Shown here piece after piece: positions 33,824-43,371 of a DNA stretch of 64,000 bases. Both the position numbers and the translations under genes were made by a program. How positions within the stretch are numbered: position 1 is the stretch's first letter; the number at the start of each line of letters is the position of its first letter. The notes under the pieces were generated by a model. It was not told the DNA's origin and ran no database searches. It saw only the letters and a program-made list of their open reading frames with translations. Source of the stretch: Dehalococcoidia bacterium UBA1141 (GTDB lineage: Bacteria; Chloroflexota; Dehalococcoidia; Lucifugimonadales; UBA3495); NCBI GenBank assembly GCA_002311385.1, contig DCAE01000109.1:300524-364523 (forward strand), written 5' to 3'.

Positions 33824-34531
33824 TTGAGCCTTGATAAATCGGCCTGCGACATAATCCAACAGGGCGAGATTATCTCTTGCAACTTGACGCCTCTAGGATC
33901 GAACTACACATTTACCGTTCAGGTTCAGTTGGGCGATCAGACAAGTTTGGGCATTTACAAACCCAGAGACGGCGAGTCACCTCTATGGGATTTTCCGTCA
34001 GGGACTTTGTATAAGAGGGAATACGCCGCCTATCTCCTCAGCCAGCACTTGGGCTGGGATTTCATTCCCTATACCACCATTCGCGACGGCCCTTACGGTA
34101 TCGGGACGTTACAGCTGTTCGTGGACCACGACCCCAAGGAGAATTACTATACCCTGACCGAAGCTAGTGCCGATCAACTCAAAACGATTGCTTGCTTTGA
34201 CCTAGTTGCCAACAGCACGGACAGGAAGCCCAACCACCTGCTACTGGACGAGGCCGGCAAGTTGTGGAGCATTGATCACGGACTAACCTTTCATTCCGAC
34301 ACCAAGATTAGGACCGTAATCTGGGATTTCTGTGGCGAGCGCATACCTAAACATTTGCTAAAAAGGCTTTCTGCGCTGTACACGGAATTTGAAGCACCTG
34401 AGGGTTTGCTGAGGGAGATTCAAGAGACGATTCATCCAGATGAAATGGATGCATTGCGGCGTCGCGTGCGATGGGTGTTATCCGAGGGTGTTTATCCGGG
34501 ACTACCCGGCCGCAACCGCCGCGGCCGATAG
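33824..34531 (+). CDS. SCO1664-family protein (PI3/4-kinase-like fold)
   Basis: 235 residues of the TIGR03843 family, related to PI3K/PI4K catalytic domains. Visible are LGIYKPRDGESPLWDFP, LYKREYAAYLLSQHLGW, the loop FDLVANSTDRKPNHLLLDEAGKLWSIDHGLTFH (catalytic Asp/Asn and the metal Asp of a kinase-like fold), and DEMDALRRRV. TTG 33824 follows AAGGAA. The substrate is unknown; pairing with DUF3090 is conserved in Actinobacteria. Confidence 0.87.
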   Translation: MSLDKSACDIIQQGEIISCNLTPLGSNYTFTVQVQLGDQTSLGIYKPRDGESPLWDFPSGTLYKREYAAYLLSQHLGWDFIPYTTIRDGPYGIGTLQLFVDHDPKENYYTLTEASADQLKTIACFDLVANSTDRKPNHLLLDEAGKLWSIDHGLTFHSDTKIRTVIWDFCGERIPKHLLKRLSALYTEFEAPEGLLREIQETIHPDEMDALRRRVRWVLSEGVYPGLPGRNRRGR

Positions 34532-34581
34532 ACCGTAAGTCTTATCCAAGAACTTGGCCGATGGGCTATAGGCCAATGGAC

Positions 34582-35796
34582 CTATTTTCCGGAAGCAATC
34601 TCAGGCATAAACCGGGACCTAGCCTCGATAAGCACCCGCTGGTAGATCTCTTGAAAGGGAATTCCCATTTCCAAGGCTATTTGACGGCAGTCTTCGTACT
34701 CCGGGGCCACTCCTACCACCACTCCCTCCAGGTATTTGACCTTCACGCTGACCGGACCCATGCCCGTTTCCATGGTCATGCTTTGACGCTCGGCCACGTA
34801 GCGCTGAATAGGGCGACTCCTCACTCCTAGGGTCGGAGTTTCCCGGAGGATAACCTCCACAGCGGCGGCTTCAAGCTCTTGAGGGACCAACACCGACAGG
34901 ATTACCCCCGGCCGACTCTTTTTCATCTGGACGGGGACACTCCACACGTCCAATGCTCCAATGGCGAAAAGCCGGTCTTGAGCGTGACCCAACACTTGAC
35001 CGGTGGCGTCGTCCAGGTTGGTTTCCAGCAGAACAATCTGCCCTTGCTGCCTAGCGACGGGTTGGTCGGCGACTACTCCCAACCAGACCCGGGTCACGTT
35101 GGCGAAGGCTTCCGGGTCCTTGGAGCCGAGGCCAACGCCAATGCCTACTATGGACATTTCGGGTTGGCGGAACTCAGCTAGTGAGGTGATGATAGCTGCA
35201 CCTGTCGGGGTGGTTAACTCCCCTGCGCCTTGGTATATCGAACGCTCACCAACCACAGGCGCTCCTGCTTGCGCCACCAACTCCAATGTCGCCGGAGCGG
35301 GATTGGAATAACCTCCGGACCATCTGGGCGGCTCCGACGCCCCCAAGACCAGAGGAGCAGCGTAGATTTTGTCAACTTCAAGATGGTCCATGCCGATGGA
35401 GAAACCCACCACGTCTACCAAGGTGTCCACCGTACCCAATTCCTCTAACTCCAGGGCCGCAGGCGATTGGCCGTGCACCCGGCTTTCGGCCCGCCACAAT
35501 GCATCCAATATAAGCTTGGCGCGGCCTTTTACGCCGTTGGACAGGCTGCTTTTGGATACCACCGCCATCAGCTCTTTTGGGGTGCGCCGTACCGGGTCCT
35601 GCACCTCTACAGTGAGCTTGATCCCTCGCATCTCCTGCCGGTGATCAACGCTGGCAGTTACCTCATAACCAGAGAGGTCCAGCTTTGCCAGTTCCCGCAC
35701 CAATATACCCAAGGGCAGGCCAAGATCGATCAAAGCCCCTAGCAGCATATCGCCGCTAGCGCCGCCGATGGACTGTATGTAGGCTACTTTCGCCAT
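34582..35796 (-). CDS. larC: Nickel-pincer cofactor synthesis protein LarC (nickel insertion)
   Basis: 404 residues. LarC inserts nickel into the pincer nucleotide by CTP-dependent cyclometallation. The start AYIQSIGGASGDMLLGALIDLG and HSxxPxALELEELGTVDTLVDVVG region are typical, followed by the C-terminal domain (VLLETNLDDATGQVLGHAQDRL, GALDVWSVPVQMKKSRPG). It is encoded in one uninterrupted frame, unlike the Lactiplantibacillus larC1/larC2 split. It is separated from larE-larB by seven genes or gaps on the same strand. Confidence 0.93.
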   Translation of the reverse strand: MAKVAYIQSIGGASGDMLLGALIDLGLPLGILVRELAKLDLSGYEVTASVDHRQEMRGIKLTVEVQDPVRRTPKELMAVVSKSSLSNGVKGRAKLILDALWRAESRVHGQSPAALELEELGTVDTLVDVVGFSIGMDHLEVDKIYAAPLVLGASEPPRWSGGYSNPAPATLELVAQAGAPVVGERSIYQGAGELTTPTGAAIITSLAEFRQPEMSIVGIGVGLGSKDPEAFANVTRVWLGVVADQPVARQQGQIVLLETNLDDATGQVLGHAQDRLFAIGALDVWSVPVQMKKSRPGVILSVLVPQELEAAAVEVILRETPTLGVRSRPIQRYVAERQSMTMETGMGPVSVKVKYLEGVVVGVAPEYEDCRQIALEMGIPFQEIYQRVLIEARSRFMPEIASGK

Positions 35797-35905
35797 GATT
35801 TATATGTTACCCGCATATTCGCATAATTGTGGAGCGGTTGCTGAAGGATGGTAGTATACCTGCAGATTCGGGGGCCATAAAGTTCGGCGCGGGAAGGATC
35901 AAACC

Positions 35906-36271
35906 ATGACAGTAGAGCAGATAAATGCGGTGACACTGGCGGTACGGGATATGGTCCGTTCCGTGGAATTCTACCAAAATCACGTTGGCTTGGAATTGCT
36001 TTACGGAGGAGGACACTCGTCATTCACCAGTTTCCGTATCGGTGCCGGCCACCTCAACCTTACCCTGGCACCCCAAGCCGACGTCCAATGGTGGGGCCGT
36101 TTGATATTTCATGTGGACGATGTGGATGCGCTTTACCGCCGCCTAGTGGATGCCGGCCTGGAGACTTCCACTGAACCCGCCGACGCTTCATGGGGAGAGC
36201 GCTACTTCCATATCAACGACCCGGACTCCCACGAGTTGAGCTTCGCCAAGCTTTTGGGCTCTCCCGACTAG
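35906..36271 (+). CDS. VOC (glyoxalase/bleomycin-resistance fold) protein
   Basis: 121 residues, one beta-alpha-beta-beta-beta vicinal-oxygen-chelate unit pair: INAVTLAVRDMVRSVEFYQNHVGLELLYGG, and LIFHVDDVDALYRRLVDAGLE; C-terminal YFHINDPDSHELSFAK has the metal Glu. The substrate is unknown. It lies on the opposite strand between larC and ychF. Confidence 0.87.
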   Translation: MTVEQINAVTLAVRDMVRSVEFYQNHVGLELLYGGGHSSFTSFRIGAGHLNLTLAPQADVQWWGRLIFHVDDVDALYRRLVDAGLETSTEPADASWGERYFHINDPDSHELSFAKLLGSPD

Positions 36272-36291
36272 TCTTGCCCCGCTAATCGGAT

Positions 36292-37371
36292 TTAGACGTT
36301 AATCAAGAAGTTGATGACGTCGCCGTCTTTAACCCCGTAGGTCTTCCCTTCGGACCGAAGCAACCCTTCTTTCCGGCCTTGAGCAATACTGCCACAACGT
36401 ATCAGGTCTCCGTAGGCGATAACCTCGGCTCGGACGAACCCCCTAGTGAAATCGGTGTGGATGGTTCCCGCCGCTTCCTGAGCGGGCATTCCCGCATCAA
36501 CGCTCCAAGCCCTCACCTCATCCTCACCAACGGTGAGAAATGACACCAAGCCCAAAGTGTCGTAGCTGGCGTTCACCACTCGGTCCATTGCGGAGTCCTC
36601 GATTCCCAGGCTGGTCCGGAACTCTTCGGCTTCTTCCTCGGACATCAGCGCCAAATCCGCTTCCAGCTTGCCACACAGGCTGACATACCCTAAACCGGAA
36701 GAAGACTCGCCAGCCAACTCCAGTTGTTCCAGCGAGACTTCCGGCCCGTCTTCATCGGTGTTAAAGGCTACAATCACCCGCTTGTAGGTCAGCAGTTGGT
36801 AATTGTGTAGGAAGGCAGTTTCGGAACCAGTCAACTGCTGCCGCCACATGGGTACGCCCGCTTCCAGGCCTTGTTTGGCTTTCTTCGCTATGTCTATCTG
36901 AGACGTTATTCCTGTCCTGTCCGATGTTTTGGCCTTCTTGAGGCCTTCTTGCAGCTTTTCGATTGCCCGGTCCATGACCAATAGGTCGGCTAAGGTAAGC
37001 TCATCTAGCATGGCGCTCAGGTCCCGACCCGCATCTATAGTTTCTTGGGCGCTGGGCACGGCCGGATCGTTGAACGTGCGCACTACCAACAAGAATGCGT
37101 CTGCCGCTTGCAGCACGTTCAGGTACTTGCCACTCAACCCTTGAGAGTTGGCGAGGGACTCAGGGCCAGGAAGGTCTTGGTACTTTACCTCGGCGTGGAT
37201 AATCTTCCGTGGATGGAAGATATCGGCCAAGACGTACAGCCTGGGGTCAGCCACTTTTACCACTCCCACGTGCATCTCGCTGGCGCCTGTGGTATCGGCA
37301 TTTCCTCTGGTCAACGCATTGAAAACGGTGGTCTTGCCGCTCATAGGCAAGCCGATGATGGCTACATCCAT
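36292..37371 (-). CDS. ychF: YchF/Ola1-family GTP/ATP-binding protein
   Basis: 359 residues. Obg-like P-loop NTPase with MDVAIIGLPMSGKTTVFNALTRG (Walker A), YQDLPGP (G3), a helical insert (coiled coil) and C-terminal TGS domain (RSEGKTYGVKDGDVINFLINV). YchF proteins prefer ATP and bind ribosomes. It ends a minus-strand run that starts at larE. Confidence 0.93.
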   Translation of the reverse strand: MDVAIIGLPMSGKTTVFNALTRGNADTTGASEMHVGVVKVADPRLYVLADIFHPRKIIHAEVKYQDLPGPESLANSQGLSGKYLNVLQAADAFLLVVRTFNDPAVPSAQETIDAGRDLSAMLDELTLADLLVMDRAIEKLQEGLKKAKTSDRTGITSQIDIAKKAKQGLEAGVPMWRQQLTGSETAFLHNYQLLTYKRVIVAFNTDEDGPEVSLEQLELAGESSSGLGYVSLCGKLEADLALMSEEEAEEFRTSLGIEDSAMDRVVNASYDTLGLVSFLTVGEDEVRAWSVDAGMPAQEAAGTIHTDFTRGFVRAEVIAYGDLIRCGSIAQGRKEGLLRSEGKTYGVKDGDVINFLINV

Positions 37372-37440
37372 ATATGGTCTCTCATTTCAGATTTCTTGTA
37401 CCGAGGCTGGTTGACGCCAAGGTGATTTGAAGTGGAATCA

Positions 37441-38610
37441 TCAATACGAGGCAAACAGCCGACCCCATTCGGTCTCCATGGCCGCGGCGATTCTCCGTCT
37501 GCCATGGGTCTTGAGCCAGTAACCATTGTGATACAGGTTTGAAGCTAGAAAGGACAAACTCACCAAGGGGCTGCGGAGCAACAATTTTTCCAAAGGCTTT
37601 AGGGGCCCCCAGTAAATCAGTTTTTGGCCGCGGCTGGCGAAGGTGTTTTCCACTCCGGAGAACTGCCAGTTGACCTGACTTATATCCTCCCCCACCACAT
37701 CAATGTTAGATACATCACCGCACCCCAAGCCCCGTTCGTGGGCCATTCGGATGAACTTGATGCTCATGGGGTCGAAGCCCATCATCTTTGCGGCCACGGC
37801 GTCGATGGCCACTTGGTCCGCACTGGCCAAGATGCGGTCCTTTATGTGCCAGCGCATGGCTCGCGGCCCCGGGCCGTCCCCTGCGAATGTGCCGTCCATG
37901 ACGGCGAAGATGCCGCTGTGGATTTCTTGCTGGATGGCCAATAAGTCTACCAACGTTTCGTGAATCACCGAGTGTGTCCAGTGGCGTTTCTGGTGCAATA
38001 GGCCGCCAAAGGCGTTTTTCATCGCCCCGGTCATGGTGGTAAATACGTGGGTCTTCATGGTGGGCAGGTGGACGATATTGGTGCCGGAAAAGGACTCGGG
38101 AATCTGGATTCCCTCAGGAAATATATCGTCGAGCACCAGCATTTTCGCCTTGGGTTTGTATTCCACCCAACGGTTGGGCGGCGTGTCGAGATGTACGGTG
38201 GGCAAGCCTTGCTTATCCTGGACAACTTTGTGCTTGTTGTTCAACTCCCCTTCAAAGGAGTCCACAACCACTGTTCCGTTATGGGCGCCGGTCAGGTTGG
38301 CATACCCCAGGTTCCTGAGACCCTTGATCACGCCTTCCAGTTGCCAAGGCGCAGTGGAGCATCCGGGATACCAATGCTGCCAGGAAATATTGATTTTAAG
38401 CAGCGTCTCGGCTGTGGTTGACAGATACTGGGTTACCCCAGCCAACTCCATCGCCCGCTGATAGTCTTCAATTACAGTCTCCGGGGTAGTGGCCACCACC
38501 GAGACGACAGCTCCCTTAGATGAAGGTTGAGCCGGAGCAGCCAGTGCCTCGGTCGGGTGGACCGAGCTGGATACAGCGTCCTGTTGGCTTGGATTATCGG
38601 ACCTTTGCAT
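37441..38610 (-). CDS. DUF362 domain protein
   Basis: 389 residues. The DUF362 core is seen in TTAETLLKINISWQHWYPGCS, LPTMKTHVFTTMTGAMKNAFGGL and VMDGTFAGDGPGPR ... DQVAIDAVAAKMMGFDP. No ferredoxin cluster is fused. The first 40 residues are low complexity. The function of DUF362 is unknown. It sits between the UbiA and ychF genes in the lar run. This is not the DUF2088 of LarA. Confidence 0.85.
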   Translation of the reverse strand: MQRSDNPSQQDAVSSSVHPTEALAAPAQPSSKGAVVSVVATTPETVIEDYQRAMELAGVTQYLSTTAETLLKINISWQHWYPGCSTAPWQLEGVIKGLRNLGYANLTGAHNGTVVVDSFEGELNNKHKVVQDKQGLPTVHLDTPPNRWVEYKPKAKMLVLDDIFPEGIQIPESFSGTNIVHLPTMKTHVFTTMTGAMKNAFGGLLHQKRHWTHSVIHETLVDLLAIQQEIHSGIFAVMDGTFAGDGPGPRAMRWHIKDRILASADQVAIDAVAAKMMGFDPMSIKFIRMAHERGLGCGDVSNIDVVGEDISQVNWQFSGVENTFASRGQKLIYWGPLKPLEKLLLRSPLVSLSFLASNLYHNGYWLKTHGRRRIAAAMETEWGRLFASY

Positions 38611-38689
38611 CGATTCAGACTCCGAGATTTTTTAACCGGGGGTTAACTGACGCTTACGGAACTTGGGTCTTGCCCCATTACCCGGTGCC

Positions 38690-39637
38690 TTAAGCATTGA
38701 GAATCAACACCAGTACCGCCGCTACGATCCACCCTATGATGGAGAGCACCAAAGGGGCGTCCCGCATTATCAGCTGCTCCGGCGCCTCTGCTTCCTTGCT
38801 GGTATTCAAAAGATATAGGTAACGGAACAACCCAAAGGACACAAAGGGAATGGTCAGAAGCATCGTGTTGTTCTGAGGCAGATTTTCCGCCTCCACCGTG
38901 TATAAAGTATAACTCAACCAAGCTGCGGTGGCCGTTATTGTCAGTAACTGGCTGATGAATGGGCCAGCGTATTTCCCCAATACGGAGCGTTGACCAGAGG
39001 CGTCATCGCCAGCTAATCGCACCTCAGCGTAGCGCCGGCCAACAACGATGAACAAGGCCGCAGCGGCCGTCGTGGCGTAGAGCCAAGGCGAGGGAGACAC
39101 ATCTATGGCCACTGCACCGGCAACGGCTCTGATAACGTAGCCTCCGGCCACCACCATGATGTCCACCAATACGATGCGCTTAACTCCCATGGAGTAGGCG
39201 ACATTGATGGCCAGATATAGCAGGCCAATTCCTCCCAAAACCAAATCCACCAAGAAAGTGGCCGCCAGTCCAGCGCCGGCCAACGCGGCCATGACCACCG
39301 CTGCTGCGGGAACGCTCACCGCTCCGGATGCGATGGGCCGGAGTTTCTTGACGGGATGAGATTTGTCCGCTTTCCGATCGGACAAATCGTTGAAGAGATA
39401 CACCGCTCCGGATAGGGCGCAGAAACCCGCGAATACAATCAACAGCTTGATCATCAATTCCGGGACCGGGTCCAGGTTGTCCAAGGACCAAACCTGATCG
39501 ATAGCAAACATAAAGGGTAGAAACACCAGAGTGTTCTTTATCCACTGCTGGGGCCTCAACGCTTTAAGCAAAGCCGTTGGTCCTGCGGCTACAGCTTGAC
39601 CGTCGATCGGCGTGTGGGGTTTATCGGTGGTGCTCAT
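38690..39637 (-). CDS. UbiA prenyltransferase, decaprenyl-phosphate phosphoribosyltransferase type
   Basis: 315 residues, about nine membrane helices. Active-site motifs YLFNDLSDRKADKSHPVKKLRPIASG (NDxxDxxxD) and the start LLKALRPQQWIKNTLVFLPFMF match the polyprenyl-phosphate phosphoribosyltransferase (DPPR synthase) branch of UbiA. It would make lipid-linked ribose/arabinose donor. It starts 12 bases after the LPG_TM gene and is probably co-transcribed with it. Confidence 0.87.
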   Translation of the reverse strand: MSTTDKPHTPIDGQAVAAGPTALLKALRPQQWIKNTLVFLPFMFAIDQVWSLDNLDPVPELMIKLLIVFAGFCALSGAVYLFNDLSDRKADKSHPVKKLRPIASGAVSVPAAAVVMAALAGAGLAATFLVDLVLGGIGLLYLAINVAYSMGVKRIVLVDIMVVAGGYVIRAVAGAVAIDVSPSPWLYATTAAAALFIVVGRRYAEVRLAGDDASGQRSVLGKYAGPFISQLLTITATAAWLSYTLYTVEAENLPQNNTMLLTIPFVSFGLFRYLYLLNTSKEAEAPEQLIMRDAPLVLSIIGWIVAAVLVLILNA

Positions 39638-39648
39638 CTAGATTCCAC

Positions 39649-40614
39649 TCAAGGCTTGGCGTGGAGGGCGGCCTGGTCTGTCCCGCATTGTTGTAGGTTG
39701 GCATTGGGCCGCAACCTGTTTAATAAAAACAGGGCCAGCATGCCCAATGTCACTGCGAACCAAAGGGTAACCAAACGAACCAGCAAGGTGCCAGCGGTGG
39801 CTGCCCCTTTCGCTACTCCGCTCTGCTGCAGCATGGCCAGCATGCTGCCTTCGGTGCCAATCAGTCCGCCAGGCAAGGCGCTCACTGCTCCAACCAAAGT
39901 GGCGGCAGCGTAGATCGACAGCGCCCGCAACAAGGACACGTGGGCGTCCAATCCCTCCAAGACAACCCAAAGCGCCAACCCTTCGCAAAACCATGCTCCC
40001 AATCCAAGTATCACCGCCACGACCAATGGCCGGGGGCCAGCAAGCCGCCGCATCCCTTCCGCTGATGTGCGTAGCGAGCCACTCCAACGGCGGATTAACG
40101 GAAGGTCGAATATCCGGTCCCCTCTCCGGGTCGCTATCAAAGCCACTATACCGGCGAGCAAGCCCAACACCACAGCCACAACCAGCAACACCGGCAGGGG
40201 AAGCAAGGCCAAGCCCATCAAGGCCAGCAAAACCACGGCAATCACATCGGTCAGGCGCTCCATGACCACCACCGGCGCGGACTCCGCGATTGGCACCCCG
40301 ATTCGGTCACGCAGCAAATAGCTCTTGATTAGCTCACCTGCCTTCCCCGGCGTGATTGCCATGGCGAGACCAGCAAGAAAAACCAACACGCTCGAGACGA
40401 AGGGGACTTCAATCTTTAAGAAGTGTAAGTAGTAGGACCAACGCAAGAAGCGCAAGGCATAATTGGCAAAGGCCAAGCCCAAGGCAGCCAGCAAGTAGAT
40501 TACAGGAAAACGGGAAAGCTGCCCGCCCAAATCCCTGAAATCACCGTAGCTGAATAGCCCTACGAAGACCACCACGGTCAACAGGATAAGCAGCAATAAC
40601 TTCCTGCTAGTCAA
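39649..40614 (-). CDS. LPG_synthase_TM / UPF0104 membrane protein
   Basis: 321 residues, with about 8 membrane helices of the YbhN/AglD-like flippase-related family: LRFLRWSYYLHFLKIEVPF, AITPGKAGELIKSYLLRDRIGVPIAESAPVVVMERLTD and SALPGGLIGTEGSMLAMLQ. TTG 40614 is the only start in place. It is coupled to the UbiA gene, so a role in lipid-linked sugar handling is plausible. Confidence 0.85.
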   Translation of the reverse strand: MTSRKLLLLILLTVVVFVGLFSYGDFRDLGGQLSRFPVIYLLAALGLAFANYALRFLRWSYYLHFLKIEVPFVSSVLVFLAGLAMAITPGKAGELIKSYLLRDRIGVPIAESAPVVVMERLTDVIAVVLLALMGLALLPLPVLLVVAVVLGLLAGIVALIATRRGDRIFDLPLIRRWSGSLRTSAEGMRRLAGPRPLVVAVILGLGAWFCEGLALWVVLEGLDAHVSLLRALSIYAAATLVGAVSALPGGLIGTEGSMLAMLQQSGVAKGAATAGTLLVRLVTLWFAVTLGMLALFLLNRLRPNANLQQCGTDQAALHAKP

Positions 40615-40676
40615 TTGGGCTCAATCTCCGTAGCGTCGAGTATCAGGGCTACTAATCTTCTGGGTAGCTAACGGGA

Positions 40677-41459
40677 TTATTGCTCTCCGGGGTTACTACT
40701 ATCGGGCGCAGGCGCCATCTGGTTTATCTGGGCTGCCAAGTATCCGGCGCCAAAACCGTTGTCGATGTTCACTACCGCTACACCCGGGGAGCAACTGTTC
40801 AACATGCTCAGCAGGGCTGCCATGCCTTCAAAACTGGAGCCGTAGCCCTGGCTGGTGGGAACAGCAACCACAGGCGCAGGCACCAGGCCGCTCACCACCG
40901 ACGCCAACGCACCGTCCATGCCCGCTACCACTACCAACACACGAGCTCGTCGAATGTCAGGAATAATGTCCAACAAGCGGTGCAAGCCTGCGACGCCAAC
41001 ATCGTTGAACCGGGAAACCTGACTGCCCATCAACTCTGCGGTGATGGCCGCTTCTTCCGCCACCGCTAAATCCGCCGTGCCAGCGGTTATGACCGTCACT
41101 CCTTCCATTAAACTGGTAGCGTTTTCGGCTGGAACGGTTATCATGCCTGCCAAGCTATTGAACTGCGCAGTGGGGGTTTGATTACGGACGGCCTCGAAGG
41201 CGTCGGCTCCGGTCTTGGTCACGAGGACCGGGTTTCCCCTGCCGCTCAGCGAGGCAACAATCTCGGAGATTTGGTCCGGGCTTTTCCCTTTGCCCAGCAC
41301 GACTTCAGGAAAGCCTTTCCGGAGAGGGCGGTGATGGTCAATCTTGGCAAAGCCCATGTCCTGGTAGGGGAGGTCACGGAGTATTTCTAGAATTCCGTCC
41401 ACGCTCTGGCCGCCATCTCGAAGGGCTTCCAGTTGTCGACGAAGATCGGAAGAAAGCAT
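40677..41459 (-). CDS. larB: Nickel-pincer cofactor synthesis protein LarB
   Basis: 260 residues. LarB carboxylates nicotinic acid adenine dinucleotide as the first step of pincer formation. The PurE-like C-terminal domain shows ITAGTADLAVAEEAAITAELMG, VSRFNDVGVAGLHRLL, VVVAGMDGALASVVSGLV, AVPTSQGYGSSFEGMAALLSMLNSC and VAVVNIDNGFGAG. The upstream larE is 122 bases away on the same strand. Confidence 0.93.
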   Translation of the reverse strand: MLSSDLRRQLEALRDGGQSVDGILEILRDLPYQDMGFAKIDHHRPLRKGFPEVVLGKGKSPDQISEIVASLSGRGNPVLVTKTGADAFEAVRNQTPTAQFNSLAGMITVPAENATSLMEGVTVITAGTADLAVAEEAAITAELMGSQVSRFNDVGVAGLHRLLDIIPDIRRARVLVVVAGMDGALASVVSGLVPAPVVAVPTSQGYGSSFEGMAALLSMLNSCSPGVAVVNIDNGFGAGYLAAQINQMAPAPDSSNPGEQ

Positions 41460-41581
41460 AATTCAAGCAATCTATCGGGCTGTTTTAAGCTCTGAATGGG
41501 GACTGGGAATCACTGGCAAATTGAACGACCACTTCTGTTCGCTTTATCGCTAACATGCCAGTAATTTTACTATACGGGGTT

Positions 41582-42427
41582 TTACGCTCCCCGTCCGCTG
41601 CTGGCTTTGGGTTTTGGCCCGAGTTCCAACTGGTCGTTCAGACTGCCCGAGCGTAATCCCGCCAGATCCAGGGATACCCACAGGTAGCCTATTTTTTTAA
41701 TGCTCTCTACAATCGCCAAACGGTGAGCGAAAGCCAATTCCATTTCCCCGGCGCCTACTTCCACCCGGCAAAGCTGGTCATGGTGCCTGGCCCGCACTTC
41801 CTTAAGACCCAAACCGCGTAAGAAATCCTCGGCTCGTTCAATCTTGGATAGAGTCTGTACCGTCACCGGGATTCCGTAGGGGATACGGGAGGACAAGCAC
41901 GGTTGAGCGGGCTTGTCCCAGATAGGTATCTCAAGTTCTTGGGCCAAACGTCTAACGTCGCTTTTACTCAGCCCAGCCTCGACCAACGGGCTGCGTGCGT
42001 CGTGGTCCGATGCTGCTCTGAGCCCTGGCCTATAGTCGCCCAGGTCGTCGGTGTTTGTCCCATTGGCCACCCAAGCAAAACCTTCCCGTTCTTTGATTTC
42101 ATCAAGATGGCTATAGAGTTCGTCTTTGCAGAAAAAGCACCTCTGGGAAGTGTTGGCGACGTAGCCCTCCCGCTCCAGTTCCTGGGTGTTTATCACTCTG
42201 TGGGCAAACCCGAAGCGTTGGGCCAAAGCGTGGGTTTCCGCCAATTCCCTTTGGGCCAGCGCTGGCGAAACCGCAGTGACCGCCAGGGCACTGGGCCCCA
42301 AGGTCTGGTGAGCCACCACAGCTGTGAGAGCACTGTCCACTCCTCCGGAAAACGCCACAATGACCGACTCCATTCTGTTAAATATGGCAATTAATTCTTC
42401 CAGGTTGCTCTTTTGGACTTTGGACAT
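41582..42427 (-). CDS. larE: Sacrificial sulfur transferase LarE
   Basis: 281 residues. It donates sulfur from its own Cys to make the pincer dithiocarboxylate. PP-loop VAFSGGVDSALTAVV at residues 24-38; NGTNTDDLGDYRPGLRAA; and the sacrificial-cysteine motif PAQPCLSSRIPYG with Cys 177, equivalent to Cys 176 of the Lactiplantibacillus enzyme. The sacrificial, single-use mechanism is therefore likely. It is the first gene of a minus-strand run with larB. Confidence 0.93.
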   Translation of the reverse strand: MSKVQKSNLEELIAIFNRMESVIVAFSGGVDSALTAVVAHQTLGPSALAVTAVSPALAQRELAETHALAQRFGFAHRVINTQELEREGYVANTSQRCFFCKDELYSHLDEIKEREGFAWVANGTNTDDLGDYRPGLRAASDHDARSPLVEAGLSKSDVRRLAQELEIPIWDKPAQPCLSSRIPYGIPVTVQTLSKIERAEDFLRGLGLKEVRARHHDQLCRVEVGAGEMELAFAHRLAIVESIKKIGYLWVSLDLAGLRSGSLNDQLELGPKPKASSGRGA

Positions 42428-42538
42428 CTCTCACCCTCGTTTGCCTGTAGGAAGCCGAACACTTGTGACTTAAAATCAGTCTATTCTGGGGTTATTGAGG
42501 TGTCAACGCTGGCTGACCACGGCTGGACAAAACCGACA

Positions 42539-42985
42539 TCACGCTGGCTCTTCAGCAGGCTGAGCCTTGGCAGCCCTGATTTGCGAGTACATCGCCCCCA
42601 TGGCGGCCATGGTCGCCACATACATGGTGAAAACCACCACGGCCAGCCATAACAGCAGGATGAACCTGCCGCTCAGGTCTATGGTCAGCATCAGAATTAC
42701 ACCCACCACCACTAGAATCATTGATACCAACAAACCCAGAACGCCTCCAAATATTGCCCCTTTTATGGCAAACGCGCCTATTTGAGCGCCGGAGGGAGGT
42801 CCGGGCGGGAAAACTTCGCCAGTGGACGCCCTCACCGATGCCATACCGTAGTAGGCGCCGATGAACGGCCCAAAGGGAATACCCACAAAATCCACTATGG
42901 GAATCAGCATCAAAAGGAACATTATTCCCAATGCCAGCAATATTCCCTTCAACATTGGACCCGGAAGTATGGAGCCTGGGGGCAC
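42539..42985 (-). CDS. Hypothetical four-helix membrane protein
   Basis: 148 residues. Four hydrophobic segments are visible, with Gly/Pro-rich N-terminal segments (GILLALGIMFLLMLIPIVDF, FGPFIGAYYG) like DUF5518-type membrane proteins. Function is unknown. GTG 42985 has AGGAGG a few bases upstream. It is not clearly part of the lar run (111 bases upstream of larE). Confidence 0.65.
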   Translation of the reverse strand: MPPGSILPGPMLKGILLALGIMFLLMLIPIVDFVGIPFGPFIGAYYGMASVRASTGEVFPPGPPSGAQIGAFAIKGAIFGGVLGLLVSMILVVVGVILMLTIDLSGRFILLLWLAVVVFTMYVATMAAMGAMYSQIRAAKAQPAEEPA

Positions 42986-43371
42986 ATTTCCTCCTGTGAT
43001 TGTCGAATCTATCGCCGTTGATCCGGGGGTCTATCTGAGACCTCTGGTCTTCGGCCCCGCCGGGAACGACGAAGGTGTTCCGCCATCCTAGAAACCGAAC
43101 CCTATTATAGACAGGCCCGCATACCCGTCGCCATATAAAGATTTGACCCTGTTGTGACGGGATTACGCCCACACCAGGGTCCTCGGCGTATTCGTAATTC
43201 ATATATCCAGGCTTCACGCTCGAATGTATACTTGTTGGGCCAGCCCTAGCCACCGAATTTTATAGGCACCGGCGCGCTGGGAGTAGAAACTGATGGAAAT
43301 AGCAGTTTCTCTCAAACCGCCCGAGGGTTATTGCCAGAGTTACCAGACAGGTGTTACGAGACAGGAGTTAA
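42986..43371. promoter_or_regulatory. Divergent region between membrane protein and thioesterase genes
   Basis: 386 bases without a convincing ORF. It should carry promoters for both directions. I see no strong repeat or hairpin. Confidence 0.35.

Noticed and set aside
37441..38610. DUF362 gene as a LarA substitute
   Set aside because: LarA N-terminal domain is DUF2088, and its metal-binding motifs are not visible here.
42552..43253. 233-residue minus-strand ORF overlapping the small membrane protein
   Set aside because: Competes with the 42539-42985 frame, which has membrane helices and a ribosome site; Arg/Gly/His-rich composition of a wrong frame.
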